DNA of 64,000 bases. Source: Agaribacillus aureus. GTDB lineage: Bacteria; Bacteroidota; Bacteroidia; Cytophagales; Cyclobacteriaceae. Position 1 is the stretch's first letter, and each line of letters starts with the position of its first letter. Positions 61,497 to 64,000 of this stretch are shown here, in pieces. The translations under genes were made by a program, and so were the position numbers. The notes under the pieces were generated by a model, which worked only from the letters and a program-made list of their open reading frames with translations, made no database searches and was not told the origin of the DNA. Location: positions 248,001 through 312,000 of the forward strand of contig JAUJEB010000007.1 of NCBI GenBank assembly GCA_030442055.1. The letters run 5' to 3'.

Positions 61497-62120
61497 ATGT
61501 TAAAGCAATCGACATTTTTAAAACTTATTTCCTTAAGCATTATACTGGGTGTTGTTGGTTATCTGGTGTTGGTAATCTATTTAGGCAATCTTAAACCTGG
61601 CTACAGTCATTTGACGGATCTGGTAAGTGAATTGGGTGAAAAAGGATCGTTCAGAGGATATTGGCTCAATGCTGTGCTTATGTGGAGCGGGAGCTCCCTG
61701 ATATTATTTGGAGTTCTTCTGAACAGATTGTTACCCCCAGGAAGATTTGGAAAATGGGGGCCGGTTTTCATATCCGCATTCGGAGGCTCTGTCCTGGCTG
61801 GCGGCTTATTTCCCTGCGATCCCGGATGCATAGCTCCCGTTTCTCTCAGCGGACATCTTCATGCCATATTAGGATTACCGGCGATGCTTACAGTGCCGCT
61901 AGGATTTATTTTAGTATCATTTAGAATGAAAGAATCTTCACATTGGCATAACCTGGCTTTGTTTATCCGGGTGTCCGGCTTTTTAACCTTGCCGTTGATG
62001 ATCATTGGTTCCTCCGTTTTTCCTGCGTTGGGATTAATGGGATTGGGTCAACGGATTCCACTTTTATTTCAACTGGGGGTCCCGTTGATCATGGCGGTGA
62101 GATTATACAAACATCCTTAG
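61497..62120 (+). CDS. DUF998-family membrane protein
   Basis: A 207-residue protein with about six hydrophobic segments and the DUF998 phrases KPGYSHLTDLVSELGEKGSFRGYWLNA, FPCDPGCIAP and GHLHAILGLPAML. Function unknown. It is divergent from the AraC-type gene at 61436, which may regulate it. Confidence 0.87.
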   Translation: MLKQSTFLKLISLSIILGVVGYLVLVIYLGNLKPGYSHLTDLVSELGEKGSFRGYWLNAVLMWSGSSLILFGVLLNRLLPPGRFGKWGPVFISAFGGSVLAGGLFPCDPGCIAPVSLSGHLHAILGLPAMLTVPLGFILVSFRMKESSHWHNLALFIRVSGFLTLPLMIIGSSVFPALGLMGLGQRIPLLFQLGVPLIMAVRLYKHP

Positions 62121-62387
62121 CCTTGAAAAGACTTTATGGTCACGTCAGGTTTGGTCCATGGAGGGTTTCAATTCTGCCAACCTACGGGTACAAGGTACCT
62201 AGATCAGACAACGCCTACAAGCAGCTGACCCGCCGCCAATGGTATGCAATTCCCTACCCCGGATTTTAACCGGCGCATAGCAAATATTCAATTTGGTGAC
62301 AATAGTCATATTTTAATCCTTTGAAGCACATTATATTCATAGCAGGAGGGCAGATTAAGTCCATATGTTTTACAAAAGGAAACCAGT

Positions 62388-62798
62388 TTGAACCTGTCAA
62401 TAAAGTTGTTGATTGCTGATGATCATGAGATGATAAGAGATGCGCTGAAAGCATTGCTACTCAAAACAAACTCCGTAACTGTTGAAGCCGAGGCCTCCAA
62501 TGGCCGGGAGGTTTTAGACATACTAAACAACCATACTACTGACTGTGATGTAGTGTTAATGGATATCAGTATGCCCGAAATGAATGGCATCGAAGCAACC
62601 CGTCTGATTGCAAAGCACCATCCTTCGGTGAAAGTATTGGCGCTTACGATGTATGACGAGCAAGATTTTATCAACGAAATGTTCAAAGCAGGAGCCCTTG
62701 GTTTTCTGTCAAAACTAACGACGCAAAAAACTTTGCTGGAAGCGATAGAAACAGTCTACAGGGGAAACATATTTATTGAAGATCCCAGGAGGAGCTAA
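62388..62798 (+). CDS. NarL/FixJ-type response regulator lacking its HTH domain
   Basis: A 136-residue frame (TTG start) covering a complete receiver domain: DDHE (11-14), phospho-acceptor D59 (VVLMDISMPEMNG), T/K region ALTMYDEQDF and AGALGFLSKLTT. Typical NarL-type proteins continue about 75 residues more with an HTH (LTxREKEVL...). Here it stops after the linker (GNIFIEDPRRS), and I find no HTH continuation in the next 200 bases in any plus frame. It is either a truncated gene or a receiver-only regulator. Confidence 0.75.
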   Translation: MNLSIKLLIADDHEMIRDALKALLLKTNSVTVEAEASNGREVLDILNNHTTDCDVVLMDISMPEMNGIEATRLIAKHHPSVKVLALTMYDEQDFINEMFKAGALGFLSKLTTQKTLLEAIETVYRGNIFIEDPRRS

Positions 62799-62856
62799 CC
62801 TGGCATTATAGGCTTTTTATCGGGCTAACCTCAAGACTACAACTCGTGCTATTGGT

Positions 62857-62889
62857 TCCGGACTGCCGCCACCCAACCGGTGGCAGACC
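62857..62889. terminator. Hairpin between the receiver gene and the edge lipoprotein gene
   Basis: CTGCC-GC-CACC and GGTGGCAG form a bulged GC-rich stem around a short AC-rich loop, between the receiver stop and the converging lipoprotein stop. There is no clear T-tract. Confidence 0.3.
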
Positions 62890-63015
62890 TTATGTAATCG
62901 GTTAAGTGGCGCAGTTCAGATGTTTTTACCTTAAGAAGCCTATTGGCATTTGGTACAAAGTATCGCGGGGCAATAATGACATGCCTCCAGGCTCGGCAGG
63001 CAGCTCGTTTTACAA

Positions 63016-63996
63016 TTATTGGTCAGTAACAATCTCTCCCATTTCCACCACCTCAAAGTCCTTTACCTTCACAGTTTTTAAATCCCGCAAATCGTCATTG
63101 TCCCAACCATCGTTTGGCGCGCCGCTCAGATACATGTTGGAGCCGACATCGGCCAGAATAAGCCCGTATTTTTTCAACGCTCGCAGGATAACCTGGTTGG
63201 TTTCGGAATATCCGCTGATATCAAATGCCTCCTTTAACCTCAGCCGTGCCCCAAAGGGAAGCAATTCGTCACTGGTTTGCCCTGAAACCAAATGACTGGC
63301 CGGGAACACATAACCCTCGTAGATCTTTGACCTTTGAATTGTAAAGCGAATAGCGTGGTCGATTTCACCTTTCTGAACTTCGGGATATCTTACCAACAAG
63401 GGAAATATAGGCAACCCTGCGGCATCTGCCGAAGTCCAGCCCTCGGTCCGGAATTCTACTTTGCTTAAATCCCATTTGGCTGCTGAAGATGCTTCCCAGC
63501 CACCATTGCTTTGGCTCGCATTGTAAAGCTCATACAGCATGTTGCTATTGGCCTCAATCACCAGCACGTGGCTATCGCCCTTTCCGTTACCTTCGATGGG
63601 GGCATCCAGCGGAATAGGGAATGGCCCCTGATCACTTTCGGCACCGTAATTGCCATCGTAATCGTTCTTTCGGAATGTTATAGGCACCAGGGGCTGATCT
63701 TTTCCAACAACTGCGTACGGGATCCCAATAGGGGAACCATTGTATAATCCGCTGCCAAAATCAGCAAATAAGCCTACATCCAGGCCAATGTTTTCTAATA
63801 TTTTGGTGGAATTTGCGTCCACGGGCTGGGTTGAAATATCCTGATTTAATGGATGACTCGCCGGAAATAGCGTCATGTTCTCTGCGGTGGCTAAGTCCAG
63901 GCTATCGTTATCAATAGCAGGGTCATCATCCGAGCAGCTAAAAAGTGTGGCAGTCAAATATATACCAAATAAAAATGTGATGGGTCTGAATTTCAT
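63016..63996 (-). CDS. Conserved lipoprotein of unknown function
   Basis: A 326-residue protein with lipoprotein signal (FLFGIYLTATLFSCSD, lipobox LFSC). The mature part has phrases conserved in a widespread exported family: PASHPLNQDISTQPVDANS, GSPIGIPYAVVGKDQPLVPITF, PFPIPLDAPIEG, HVLVIEANSNMLYELYNA, TSADAAGLPIFPLLVRYPEVQKGEIDHAIRFTI, LRLKEAFDISGY, ALKKYGLILADVGSNMYLSG. The family is a secreted beta-rich protein of unknown role. It is complete, with the ATG four bases from the window edge. Confidence 0.82.
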   Translation of the reverse strand: MKFRPITFLFGIYLTATLFSCSDDDPAIDNDSLDLATAENMTLFPASHPLNQDISTQPVDANSTKILENIGLDVGLFADFGSGLYNGSPIGIPYAVVGKDQPLVPITFRKNDYDGNYGAESDQGPFPIPLDAPIEGNGKGDSHVLVIEANSNMLYELYNASQSNGGWEASSAAKWDLSKVEFRTEGWTSADAAGLPIFPLLVRYPEVQKGEIDHAIRFTIQRSKIYEGYVFPASHLVSGQTSDELLPFGARLRLKEAFDISGYSETNQVILRALKKYGLILADVGSNMYLSGAPNDGWDNDDLRDLKTVKVKDFEVVEMGEIVTDQ

Positions 63997-64000
63997 AATG

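Overview
The window looks like a chromosome segment of a marine Bacteroidota, most likely a cytophagal-type gliding bacterium. The evidence is PorU of the type IX secretion system, Bacteroidota-style promoters (TTG / TAnnTTTG) with few Shine-Dalgarno sequences, several 7TM-AraC, LytS/LytTR and ECF sigma regulators, many SPII lipoproteins, and an algal-glycan pair (GH117-type hydrolase plus S1 sulfatase). Species cannot be named from the sequence alone. Region 1-11.6 kb is ordinary core genome: porU (cut by the window edge), pssA, an MBL-fold hydrolase, a FAD oxidoreductase, a very large PD40/outer-membrane-barrel protein, a YicC-type endoribonuclease, an adenosine-kinase-like sugar kinase, a secreted glycerophosphodiesterase, a small conserved protein and tRNA-Val(UAC) with a strong terminator. 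Region 11.7-25.5 kb is accessory DNA that starts right behind the tRNA. Single AT-rich genes (lipoprotein, Mrr-like nuclease, KilA-N protein, membrane proteins, MscS channel, AraC/GyrI regulator, secreted proteins) are separated by long imperfect palindromes whose outer arms resemble integron attC sites. Two families of these palindromes occur more than once; in one, the inner hairpin is kept by matched changes in both arms. No integrase gene is present, so this resembles an integrase-less cassette cluster. A degenerate group IIC-like intron (3' end intact, 5' end missing, maturase broken by a frameshift and a stop) lies on the bottom strand inside one of these sites and abuts a 5'-truncated cassette gene. 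Region 25.5-33.2 kb continues the mixed content: AraC/VOC pair, DUF1330 protein, an LLM-oxidoreductase gene fragment, a beta-flower repeat protein, three ECF sigma factors (with membrane or lgt partners), an AraC/SRPBCC pair and a RibD-C/DHFR-fold protein. Region 33.3-38 kb holds a secreted sialidase and then a compact set: an Lgt-like integral membrane protein lacking key Lgt residues, an overlapping COG1964/Tes-like radical SAM enzyme with extra cysteine clusters, a 2-TM small protein and an EamA transporter. This set is the best candidate for an undescribed (probably lipid-modifying) system in the window. Region 38-64 kb is a series of small operons: AraC regulator, methyltransferase/C45 hydrolase pair, ankyrin/SRPBCC pair, GH117/sulfatase pair, an SbtA-SbtB-DUF2490 bicarbonate-transport operon, a LytS/LytTR two-component pair, an AAC(3)-I-like acetyltransferase, a PhoD-like phosphatase, pentapeptide, DUF4180, DinB, CarboxypepD-reg, AraC and DUF998 proteins, a response regulator that lacks its DNA-binding domain, and a lipoprotein at the right edge.
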